This document shows positions 1 through 4,896 of a stretch of 5,139 nucleotides of DNA, one piece after another. The notes beneath the pieces were generated by a model, which made no database searches, was not told where the DNA came from, and saw only the letters and a program-made list of their open reading frames with translations. Each line of letters starts with the position of its first letter. Position 1 is the stretch's first letter. The translations under genes and the position numbers were made by a program. Origin of the DNA: Clostridiales bacterium UBA735 (lineage in GTDB: Bacteria > Bacillota > Clostridia > Oscillospirales > Oscillospiraceae); the NCBI GenBank assembly GCA_002298695.1, contig DBLB01000155.1:1-5139 (forward strand), given 5' to 3'.

Positions 1-970
1 TGCGGCCGGACATGTACATTTCGTCGTTCGGCAGCTCGCCGCGCGTCGTGTCGACCGGGAAGGTGTTCGACAGCTTCAGGCCGAACTCAAGACCCTTGGA
101 GTCGGCCAGCGCCTGCAGCCGGTGGAACATCGGGACGGCGTCCTCCCACTGGAGATCTTCGTTGAAGTGGTGCTCGTCGAAGACGATGTAGTCATAGCCC
201 ATCGAATCGAGGATCGTGCGGGCGGTCTTGTAGCCGAGGATGGTCGGGTTGCACTTGACGAACGTGTGCAGGCCCTTCTCAGTCAGCAGATACGACGCGA
301 TGCGCTCGATCTCCTGCGGAGGACAGCCGTGCAGCGTGGAGACCGTGACGCTCCGGGACACGCGCGGCGAAATGTTCGCGATGAAGTCCTTTTCCTCCGG
401 GAACAGCTCGGTCAGCACCTCGAGGCATTCCTGGAACTGCGGCGTGTGTTCCGCGTGCATCATGTTGTCGATGTAGCTGTTGACCTTCTCGCCCTTGATG
501 CCCTCGAGGTCGTAGCCGACGGACATGTTGAACACGAAGCCGTCAGGATCGCCGAAGCCGTAGACCTTCGAGAGGACTTTCAAAGCGCACCATGCCTTGA
601 TATACTCGTTCTGCGCCTGCGGGACTTCCAGCTCGGTCGACCATTCCTGGTTGTAGCCTTCATCGGCGGCCAGAATGCAGGGACGCGGCACGCAGCGGGC
701 CAGCTCTTCGCCGTCCATCTTCTGAATGGTCTTGACCTCGAAGAAGCGGGCCCCTGCCATGTAGGACGCGATGATGTTCTGCGCCAGCTGGCTGTTCGGG
801 CCGGCGGCAGGGCCGAACGGCGTTTCGATGCGCTCGCCGAAGATGGGCAGCGTCTTGCCCGAGGCGTGATACGGCACGTGAACGCCGAAGATCTCGCCCT
901 CGCGGGCATATTCCGTGACGATCCAGTTCATCAGAGACCGGAACGGGATCGGATACATTCTTTCAGACAT
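1..970 (-). CDS. ygfK: YgfK-type flavin/Fe-S oxidoreductase, N-terminal part (putative selenate reductase subunit family)
   Basis: This frame is open from an ATG at 970 to the left window edge: 323 codons, with the rest of a protein normally about 1000 residues long lying outside. The start is preceded by AAGGAGG (978-984), 7 nt away. The visible part resembles the dihydroorotate/dihydropyrimidine dehydrogenase-like barrel at the N-terminus of YgfK. It includes TPFGPAAGPNSQLAQNI near residues 50-66, FFEVKTIQ near 76-83, STLHGCPPQEIERIAS near 211-226 and VKCNPT near 238-243. The expected glutamate-synthase-like FAD/NAD(P)H and ferredoxin domains are not in the window. In E. coli, ygfK neighbours ssnA and molybdenum hydroxylase genes, has been linked to selenate reduction, and homologues lie in anaerobic urate/purine degradation clusters. 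I infer a cytoplasmic redox partner in purine catabolism; the exact reaction is unknown. No convincing own promoter is visible, so it may depend on read-through from ssnA. Confidence 0.9.
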   Translation of the reverse strand, partial: MSERMYPIPFRSLMNWIVTEYAREGEIFGVHVPYHASGKTLPIFGERIETPFGPAAGPNSQLAQNIIASYMAGARFFEVKTIQKMDGEELARCVPRPCILAADEGYNQEWSTELEVPQAQNEYIKAWCALKVLSKVYGFGDPDGFVFNMSVGYDLEGIKGEKVNSYIDNMMHAEHTPQFQECLEVLTELFPEEKDFIANISPRVSRSVTVSTLHGCPPQEIERIASYLLTEKGLHTFVKCNPTILGYKTARTILDSMGYDYIVFDEHHFNEDLQWEDAVPMFHRLQALADSKGLEFGLKLSNTFPVDTTRGELPNDEMYMSGR

Positions 971-993
971 GAAATTTCCTCCTTGTAAATTTC
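971..993 (-). promoter_or_regulatory. ygfK ribosome binding site in the loop of an A/U hairpin
   Basis: On the minus strand the start region reads GAAATTT, then ACAAGGAGG, then AAATTTC, directly followed by ATG. The two 7-nt arms (987-993 and 971-977) are perfectly complementary and enclose a 9-nt loop holding the whole Shine-Dalgarno sequence. In the mRNA the ribosome binding site would be shown in a weak A/U stem-loop, with the 3' arm filling the gap between it and the start codon. The sequence is seen directly; any effect on translation is inference. Confidence 0.5.
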
Positions 994-1016
994 AAACAAA
1001 TCATTTGCGCCCCCAT

Positions 1017-1049
1017 TCTTTTCTTTCTCTTCTTTGAGAAAGAAAAGAA
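1017..1049. repeat. Hairpin at the ygfK-side end of the intergenic element
   Basis: TTCTTTTCTTTCTC (1017-1029 plus flank) faces GAGAAAGAAAAGAA (1036-1049) across a short pyrimidine loop, with 13 to 14 perfect base pairs. One arm is pure pyrimidine and the other pure purine. There is no following T-tract in either direction, so it is not a standard intrinsic terminator. It lies about 40 bp upstream of the ygfK start. Confidence 0.7.
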
Positions 1050-1110
1050 CCGCCGCGCCCGGTGAAGAAAAGGAAAGAGAAGCCTTCTAAAATCGGAAGT
1101 GCATCCCGTG

Positions 1111-1210
1111 CCGCCATCATGTGACAGCTCATGTACCCAGCCTCATTTGCCCGCCCTTAGTCACCCTACATAGTCCAACTACGCGCCGCACGCGATCTTG
1201 ATGATGGCGG
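1111..1210. repeat. 10-bp inverted repeat in the element core
   Basis: CCGCCATCAT at 1111-1120 is exactly complementary to ATGATGGCGG at 1201-1210, enclosing 80 nt. It could form the base of one structural domain of the element if transcribed. No protein-coding content is convincing in the enclosed stretch. Confidence 0.5.
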
Positions 1211-1239
1211 TCAGACAACTGCTGTGCGATTTTGCGGTG

Positions 1240-1296
1240 CAGTCCCTCCGAAAGGCGATGCGCAGAGCGCAGAGACCTTTTGGGTGGTAGGGACTG
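1240..1296. repeat. Compound stem-loop in the element core
   Basis: CAGTCCCT (1240-1247) pairs with AGGGACTG (1289-1296). Directly inside, CCGAAAGG (1248-1255) pairs with CCTTTTGG (1276-1283) with one G-T wobble, leaving a 5-nt bulge GTGGT (1284-1288). At the tip, TGCGC (1259-1263) pairs with GCGCA (1267-1271) around AGA. Such a multi-segment stem with a one-sided bulge is more typical of a folded RNA or a recombinase-recognised hairpin than of chance. No known RNA family is recognised. Confidence 0.5.
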
Positions 1297-1391
1297 ACGC
1301 GACGGACAGCTGATGGCTAAAATTTTCAGAGGCCAATTCAGGACAACGGTTCGCACTCGGCCCTCTTTCTTTTCTTGGCAGCGCGAAACCG

Positions 1392-1422
1392 TTCTTTTCT
1401 TTCTGGCAGAGAAAGAAAAGAA
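1392..1422. repeat. Hairpin at the ssnA-side end of the intergenic element
   Basis: TTCTTTTCTTTCT (1392-1404) pairs perfectly with AGAAAGAAAAGAA (1410-1422) around the 5-nt loop GGCAG. On the minus strand it lies 15 nt after the ssnA stop codon, so it would form in the ssnA 3' untranslated RNA. It lacks a following U-tract. It may stabilise the 3' end or slow polymerase, but this is inference. Confidence 0.65.
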
Positions 1423-1437
1423 TGGGTTCGAAAAAAC

Positions 1438-2781
1438 TCAGTATTCTCTGTGATTCAGTGCACCCCAGAGCTTCTTGGCCTCTTCGAGGATATGCGCATT
1501 TTCGGCCTCCTCGTCGATGCCGACCAGCTCACGGTCACGCATTAAGATCTTGCCCGCGCCGACCGTCGTGCGGCAGAGCTTGCCGGTCATTCCGAACAGG
1601 ATGTGGCCGTCGATGTTCTCGTCGGAGAACGGGGTGAACGGCTTGTAGTCCATGACGATGATGTCCGCCGCCGCTCCGGCCTTCAGCACGCCAAGCTCAT
1701 CCGGGAAGTATTTCGCGGCGATCTTCGCGTTGTTCTTGAACAGCATGCCGGTCACTTCGCACCACGCGACGTTCGGCAGGCAGGCGTTCAGGCGCTGCAC
1801 GCAGAGCGCGGCCTTCAGCGACTCGATCATGTCGTTCGTCCAGGCGTCCGTACCAAGGCCGAGCAGAATGCCCTCACGGCTCAGCGGCAGCACCGGGCAG
1901 ACGCCGACGGCATTGGACATATTGGATTCGGGGTTGTTGACGACCATCGTGTGGGTGTCACGGATGAGCTCAATTTCCGCCGGGTTCACATGGATGCAGT
2001 GGCCGAGGAGAGTCTTCTCGCCGAGGATACCATGGTCGTGCAGACGCTGCACCGGGCGGCGGCCATAGTTCTGGAGGCTGTCATAGACGTCGTTCATGCC
2101 CTCAGAGACGTGGATGTGATAGCCGGTGCGGCCATTGTTGGCCTCGACCATGCGGTCGAACGTCTTGTCCGAGATCGTGAACAGCGCGTGTCCGCCGAAC
2201 ATCGCGGCCAGCATCGGATCCTTGTGCTGTTCGCAGTAGGTGATCCAGTCGGCGTTTTCCTTCACGGCCTGGATGCTCTTCTCCTCGCCGTCGCGGTCGG
2301 AGACCTCGTAGCAGAGACAGCTGCGGATGCCGAATTTCTTCGCGCTCTCGCCGATCTGGAACAGCGAGCCGGGGATCTCGCAGAACGAGGCGTGATGGTC
2401 AAAGATGGTCGTGACGCCCTGCTTGATGCAGTCGATGTAGAGCGCGTCAGCCGAGGCGCGCGTGCCCGCCAGCGTCAGCTTGCGGTCTATGGCCCACCAT
2501 GTGCCGTCGAGGACTTCATAGAAGTTCGTCGGGTTGTTGCCCACGATGGAAAGCCCGCGGGCCAGTGCGGAATAGATGTGCGTGTGCGCGTTGATGAACG
2601 CCGGCATGATCACGCCGCCCTTGGCGTCGATCTTCTCGGCCTGCGGATACTTCGCCGCGAGATCGGCCTCATTGCCGACTTCGACGATCTTCGTGCCCTC
2701 GAACGCGACCGCGCCTTTTTCATAGTAGCCCCTGCCGTTCGGGTCGCGCGTGATGACGCGGCCATTTGTGAGTAAATACAT
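1438..2781 (-). CDS. ssnA: SsnA-type putative aminohydrolase (amidohydrolase superfamily)
   Basis: A 447-residue protein, close to the usual length of SsnA (about 440), beginning at ATG 2781 with AAGGAGG (2790-2796) 8 nt upstream. It carries the ATZ/TRZ-type deaminase signature: HTH metal ligands H66 and H68 in FINAHTHIYSALARG, FDHH at 127-130, GGH198 before the central strands, HIHVSEG with H224 (metal) and E227 (probable proton shuttle), H261 in LLGHCIH, NNPESNMSNAVG at 282-293, and D312 in LGLGTD. Family knowledge predicts a mononuclear zinc or iron enzyme acting in the cytoplasm on an amino-substituted heterocycle. The true substrate of SsnA is not established. Pairing with ygfK matches E. 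coli and gut anaerobe purine/urate clusters. Its own strong promoter and a terminator-containing leader lie upstream, and the upstream deaminase gene is separated by 274 bp, so it begins a transcription unit. All catalytic residues look intact. Confidence 0.92.
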   Translation of the reverse strand: MYLLTNGRVITRDPNGRGYYEKGAVAFEGTKIVEVGNEADLAAKYPQAEKIDAKGGVIMPAFINAHTHIYSALARGLSIVGNNPTNFYEVLDGTWWAIDRKLTLAGTRASADALYIDCIKQGVTTIFDHHASFCEIPGSLFQIGESAKKFGIRSCLCYEVSDRDGEEKSIQAVKENADWITYCEQHKDPMLAAMFGGHALFTISDKTFDRMVEANNGRTGYHIHVSEGMNDVYDSLQNYGRRPVQRLHDHGILGEKTLLGHCIHVNPAEIELIRDTHTMVVNNPESNMSNAVGVCPVLPLSREGILLGLGTDAWTNDMIESLKAALCVQRLNACLPNVAWCEVTGMLFKNNAKIAAKYFPDELGVLKAGAAADIIVMDYKPFTPFSDENIDGHILFGMTGKLCRTTVGAGKILMRDRELVGIDEEAENAHILEEAKKLWGALNHREY

Positions 2782-2923
2782 CCCAAATTCCTCCTTGTGT
2801 GTCCACCCGATGATGCAAAAAGTGCTTCAAACCGCATCGGTTTGAAACACTCAACCAGCAAGCCGAGTGATAGTTGCAGCCCGTGTGCGAAACACTTCCT
2901 TACAGCTACCAATCTTAGATTGT
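2782..2923 (-). promoter_or_regulatory. Structured ssnA 5' leader, candidate attenuator or riboswitch of unassigned class
   Basis: From the predicted transcription start near 2923, a leader of about 142 nt precedes ssnA. In order on the minus strand it can form: hairpin 1 (CAATC/GATTG, 2910-2922); hairpin 2 with outer stem GUAGC (2905-2909) / GCUGC (2876-2880), an internal loop, and tip GUGU (2892-2895) / ACAC (2883-2886); a possible antiterminator CACUC (2865-2869) / GAGUG (2848-2852); and an intrinsic terminator (2817-2850). GAGUG overlaps the base of the terminator stem, so the two hairpins exclude each other. This is the standard architecture of an attenuated leader. I do not recognise a known purine, xanthine, molybdenum cofactor, tetrahydrofolate, guanidine or T-box motif. 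A purine-pathway ligand or a protein antiterminator are possible inputs. Confidence 0.55.
2817..2850 (-). terminator. Intrinsic terminator inside the ssnA leader
   Basis: On the minus strand GUGUUUCAAACCG (2838-2850) pairs with CGGUUUGAAGCAC (2822-2834): 13 pairs including one G-U, around a 3-nt AUG loop, followed at once by five U residues (2817-2821). It lies between the ssnA promoter and its ribosome binding site, so it would end transcripts early unless an alternative fold forms. The U-tract is short, so efficiency may be partial. Confidence 0.7.
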
Positions 2924-2929
2924 ATCTCT

Positions 2930-2958
2930 ATTATAAACGCAGGGCAAAAATTTTTCAA
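2930..2958 (-). promoter_or_regulatory. Strong sigma-A-type promoter of ssnA
   Basis: The minus strand reads TTGAAA (2953-2958), a 17-bp spacer, then TATAAT (2930-2935): five of six and six of six matches to consensus with ideal spacing. Initiation is expected near 2923. The -35 box and most of the spacer lie inside one arm of a perfect inverted repeat (2942-2980), which suggests control by a DNA-binding protein. Confidence 0.8.
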
Positions 2959-2980
2959 GCACCCCGAAAAATTTTTGCCC
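2942..2980. repeat. Perfect 15-bp inverted repeat overlapping the ssnA promoter (candidate operator)
   Basis: GGGCAAAAATTTTTC (2942-2956) and GAAAAATTTTTGCCC (2966-2980) are exact inverted copies separated by 9 bp, giving 24 bp between centres. Each arm also holds its own AAAAATTTTT palindrome, so it could be read as two operator half-sites or two whole operators. One arm covers the -35 box and spacer of the ssnA promoter. As RNA it would be a stable hairpin downstream of the preceding deaminase gene, but no U-tract follows, so a classical terminator is less likely. An operator is the preferred reading; the binding protein is unknown. Confidence 0.6.
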
Positions 2981-3055
2981 CGCCAAATTCAACAAATATA
3001 CAACATCGTTTTGGACATAATCACGAAAACAGAGGGGTATTGAGCAAGAAAACTG

Positions 3056-4411
3056 TCACATTGCCAGATATTCCGCGCATTTCCGCTGCGCATCCCCGGC
3101 GAGCTTCGCCTCGTCCACACGCACGAGCCGCCCTTCCGCGACAGTGACGACGCCGTTGACGACCGTATAGTCCACCGGAGCCCGCAGGCCGACCGTCGCC
3201 AGCACCGCGCCCGCGTCATAGCAGCTGCCGACAAGCTCCAGCCGCCGGTCGTCCACCAGAAAGAGGTCGCAGCATTTGCCGACTTCCAGAGCACCAATGT
3301 CCTCGCGGCCAAGCAGCGCCGCGCCGCCGCGCGTCGCGGCTTTGAGCATCTCATATCCGTTCGGCGCGGCCTTGCTGGAGCTCAGCCGGTGCAGCAGGAA
3401 CGCCACGCGCAGCTCCTCGAGCAGGCTCGACCCGTCGTTCGACGCAGACCCGTCCACGCCGAGACCGACATGTACGCCGAGCTTCAGCATCTCCGGGATG
3501 CGCGCAATGCCGGACGCGAGCTTCATATTCGAGATCGGGCAGTGGCAGACACCCGTGCCCGTTTCGGCCAGCAGCTTCAGCTCTCCGTCGTTGAAATGGA
3601 TGCCGTGCGCGTACCACACGTCCGGGCCGACCCAGTCGAGCGTCTCCATGAACGCCAGCGGCCGCATCCCTTCGCGGGCGAGCATATAGTGTTCCTCGTC
3701 CTTCGTCTCGCAGAGGTGTGTGTGCAGGCGGACATGATATTGCCGCGCGAGAATGGCGCTCTGCCGGAGCAGCTCCGCCGAGACCGAGAACGGCGAGCAC
3801 GGCGCGAGCGCCACCTGCCGCATCGAGCCGAACGACGGATCGTGGTACTTCTCGATGACGTCCATCGAGTCGCGCATGATCTCGTCCACGGTCTGCACGA
3901 CCGAATCGGGCGGCAGGCCGCCATCCTTTTTGCTTAAATCCATCGACCCGCGCGACGAGACCATCCGCATGCCGAGCGCGTCCGCCGCTTCCATCTGCGC
4001 GCCGATCAGGTCGCCGGAACCGGCAGGGAAGACGTAGTGGTGATCAAAGCACGTCGTGCACCCGTATTTCATCAGCTCGCCCATGCCGGTCTGGCTGGAC
4101 AGGCGGATGACGTCCGCGTCGAGGTTCTTCCAGATCTCGTAGAGCGTTTTCAACCAGTCGAACAGCTCCATGTCCTGCACCTGCGGCAGATTCCGCGAAA
4201 ACTGCTGATAGAGGTGGTGGTGCGTGTTCACGAGGCCCGGATAGCAGAGCATGTGCTGCCCTGAGAGGACTGTGTCCGCCTGTTTGCCGAGGTTCGGGCC
4301 GATGGCCCGGATGATGCCGCACTCCGCGTAGAGGTCGACGTTTTTCAGGATCCGGTCGCTGCCGTCACAGGTCACAAGCTGAGAGATGCCTTCGATCAGT
4401 AGAGTACCCAT
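3056..4411 (-). CDS. 8-oxoguanine deaminase-like aminohydrolase
   Basis: A 451-residue cytoplasmic metal-dependent deaminase of the amidohydrolase superfamily. Characteristic stretches, numbered from ATG 4411: PGLVNTHHHLYQ with metal ligands H64 and H66; CTTCFDHHYVFP at 119-129; RGSMDLSKKDGGLPP near 154-168; ALAPCSPFSV at 201-210; RLHTHLCET with H232 and catalytic E235; YAHGIHF with H269; CHCPISNMKLASGI at 289-302; and GLGVDGSASND with D320. These match the Pseudomonas 8-oxoguanine deaminase (Pa0142 type) as I recall it, converting 8-oxoguanine to urate and ammonia; isocytosine or related aminopurines are alternatives. Product urate would feed the purine catabolism implied by ssnA and ygfK. 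ATG 4432, seven codons upstream, is possible but would give almost no leader, since the promoter predicts a start near 4435. ATG 4411 has AAAGGAG (4421-4427) 9 nt upstream and is preferred. All active-site residues appear present. Confidence 0.88.
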   Translation of the reverse strand: MGTLLIEGISQLVTCDGSDRILKNVDLYAECGIIRAIGPNLGKQADTVLSGQHMLCYPGLVNTHHHLYQQFSRNLPQVQDMELFDWLKTLYEIWKNLDADVIRLSSQTGMGELMKYGCTTCFDHHYVFPAGSGDLIGAQMEAADALGMRMVSSRGSMDLSKKDGGLPPDSVVQTVDEIMRDSMDVIEKYHDPSFGSMRQVALAPCSPFSVSAELLRQSAILARQYHVRLHTHLCETKDEEHYMLAREGMRPLAFMETLDWVGPDVWYAHGIHFNDGELKLLAETGTGVCHCPISNMKLASGIARIPEMLKLGVHVGLGVDGSASNDGSSLLEELRVAFLLHRLSSSKAAPNGYEMLKAATRGGAALLGREDIGALEVGKCCDLFLVDDRRLELVGSCYDAGAVLATVGLRAPVDYTVVNGVVTVAEGRLVRVDEAKLAGDAQRKCAEYLAM

Positions 4412-4441
4412 CGCAATGCGCTCCTTTTTCATGGTAGCTCC

Positions 4442-4470
4442 ATTATATCCGCTGCGCCGCTGAAAAACAA
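4442..4470 (-). promoter_or_regulatory. Promoter of the 8-oxoguanine deaminase-like gene
   Basis: The minus strand shows TTGTTT (4465-4470), a 17-bp spacer and a perfect TATAAT (4442-4447). Transcription would start near 4435, only a few bases before ATG 4432 and 24 nt before ATG 4411. The spacer carries a direct repeat (CCGCTG on the + strand at 4449-4454 and 4457-4462), which may be chance or a protein site. Confidence 0.65.
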
Positions 4471-4482
4471 GGGGGCATCCGG

Positions 4483-4511
4483 TTGCAAACGGGCGCAGAT
4501 TCCACTATAAT
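4483..4511 (+). promoter_or_regulatory. Possible right-facing promoter, antisense to the small gene
   Basis: The + strand has TTGCAA (4483-4488), 17 bp, then a perfect TATAAT (4506-4511). A transcript from about 4518 would run antisense through the small 66-residue gene towards the XRE regulator. No ribosome binding site or credible gene follows directly. It could make an antisense RNA or a long-leader regulator mRNA, or be a chance match in an A/T-rich stretch. Confidence 0.35.
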
Positions 4512-4550
4512 GGCATATAAATGTACGATAAACATCCCATAATATCACAT

Positions 4551-4751
4551 TCAGTCCTTCTGCTCCGCAGCCCCGCCCGGCAGGACCTGAAATATCCGTT
4601 CTTCCTGCGGCGAAGCGCCGCCTGCGGCCAGCCATCCGGCGAGGAACGCGGCGCGCGTCAGAGTAAAAACAGCGTCCTTTGCGGCCCCGTATACCGGCGC
4701 TTGCAGAAATTTTTCCAACGCACTGTCGAATTTTTCCTGGTACAAGCTCAA
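4551..4751 (-). CDS. Small uncharacterised protein (66 residues), TTG start
   Basis: I do not recognise the family. The frame is open from ATG 4793, but a promoter (4784-4812) overlaps that ATG and predicts transcription starting near 4777, downstream of it. The first plausible start on the mRNA is TTG 4751, with GGAAGG (4763-4768) 11 nt upstream, giving a protein beginning MSLYQEKFDSALEKFL. The first half is amphipathic helix-like; a middle stretch DAVFTLTRAAFLAGWLAAGG (residues 26-45) is hydrophobic but contains an arginine, so a buried helix is as likely as a membrane segment. The last 20 residues are polar and proline/glycine-containing. Codon use looks like real coding sequence, more than the opposite frame. 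It lies between the regulator and the deaminase gene, 140 bp before the latter, with no clear terminator between. Function unknown. Confidence 0.55.
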   Translation of the reverse strand: MSLYQEKFDSALEKFLQAPVYGAAKDAVFTLTRAAFLAGWLAAGGASPQEERIFQVLPGGAAEQKD

Positions 4752-4783
4752 TCTGATCAACACCTTCCAGAAAAGGATGCTAC

Positions 4784-4812
4784 ATTCTACCATATAATTC
4801 GGGATAATACAA
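4784..4812 (-). promoter_or_regulatory. Promoter of the small 66-residue gene
   Basis: The minus strand reads TTGTAT (4807-4812), 17 bp, TAGAAT (4784-4789). The -10 box matches five of six consensus bases; the -35 box is weaker. Expected initiation is near 4777, which places the upstream ATG (4791-4793) inside the promoter rather than in the mRNA. Confidence 0.5.
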
Positions 4813-4819
4813 TATAATT
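4792..4819. repeat. Direct repeat ATATAATT spaced by two helical turns
   Basis: ATATAATT occurs at 4792-4799 and 4812-4819, exactly 20 bp apart, overlapping the small-gene promoter and lying upstream of the divergent XRE gene. Equal-face spacing would suit a dimeric or paired DNA-binding protein. The region is A/T-rich, so chance is possible. Confidence 0.3.
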
Positions 4820-4896
4820 TGTGTATTTGCGCGGATTGCAGGGGCGTATTTTATGGAGCCATCCCGTACAATAAAAAGACGTATGGAGGGTGGACG

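Larger units (their letters stand above)
1012..1426. mobile_element. MITE-like 415-bp element with nested terminal inverted repeats
   Basis: The gap between ssnA and ygfK is almost filled by a unit bounded by a perfect 19-bp inverted repeat: CCCATTCTTTTCTTTCTCT at 1012-1030 and its complement at 1408-1426. Inside lie two further inverted pairs of the same motif: AGAAAGAAAAGAAC at 1037-1050 against 1391-1404, and AAGAAAAGGAAAGAG at 1065-1079 against 1363-1376 (one inserted base). Each end therefore also folds by itself into a hairpin. The core (about 1081-1362) holds no credible gene but has its own inverted repeats. I see no transposase and no obvious target duplication, so it could be a non-autonomous transposon, a multicopy intergenic repeat, or a structured RNA. 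It separates ssnA from ygfK and may affect read-through. Confidence 0.55.

Noticed and set aside
122..988. + strand open frame opposite ygfK (288 codons)
   Set aside because: It is a shadow of the ygfK reading frame, whose minus-strand translation carries family motifs and a proper ribosome binding site.
1129..1356. 75-codon minus-strand frame in the intergenic element, GTG start
   Set aside because: Arg-rich, no recognisable domain, and it spans the structured inverted repeats of the element; best explained as chance coding in a non-coding unit.
1603..2775. Long + strand open frame opposite ssnA (390 codons)
   Set aside because: It is antisense to a clear aminohydrolase with intact active-site motifs. 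The translation is rich in Arg, Val, Asp and Ala as expected for a shadow of GC-rich coding DNA, and it has no recognisable motif.
2782..2923. Known riboswitch class or T-box for the ssnA leader
   Set aside because: GGGUGGAC after the terminator superficially resembles a T-box element, but it is on the wrong side of the terminator and the T-box AGGGUGGNACCGCG core is absent. No purine, THF, guanidine or Moco consensus could be aligned by eye.
2797..3147. + strand frame through the ssnA leader and promoter
   Set aside because: It crosses the terminator hairpin, promoter and inverted repeat and overlaps the end of the deaminase gene; no coding character.
4521..4817. 98-codon + strand frame downstream of the right-facing promoter
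   Set aside because: No ribosome binding site before its ATG, composition like a shadow frame, and the opposite strand has a better-supported small gene.
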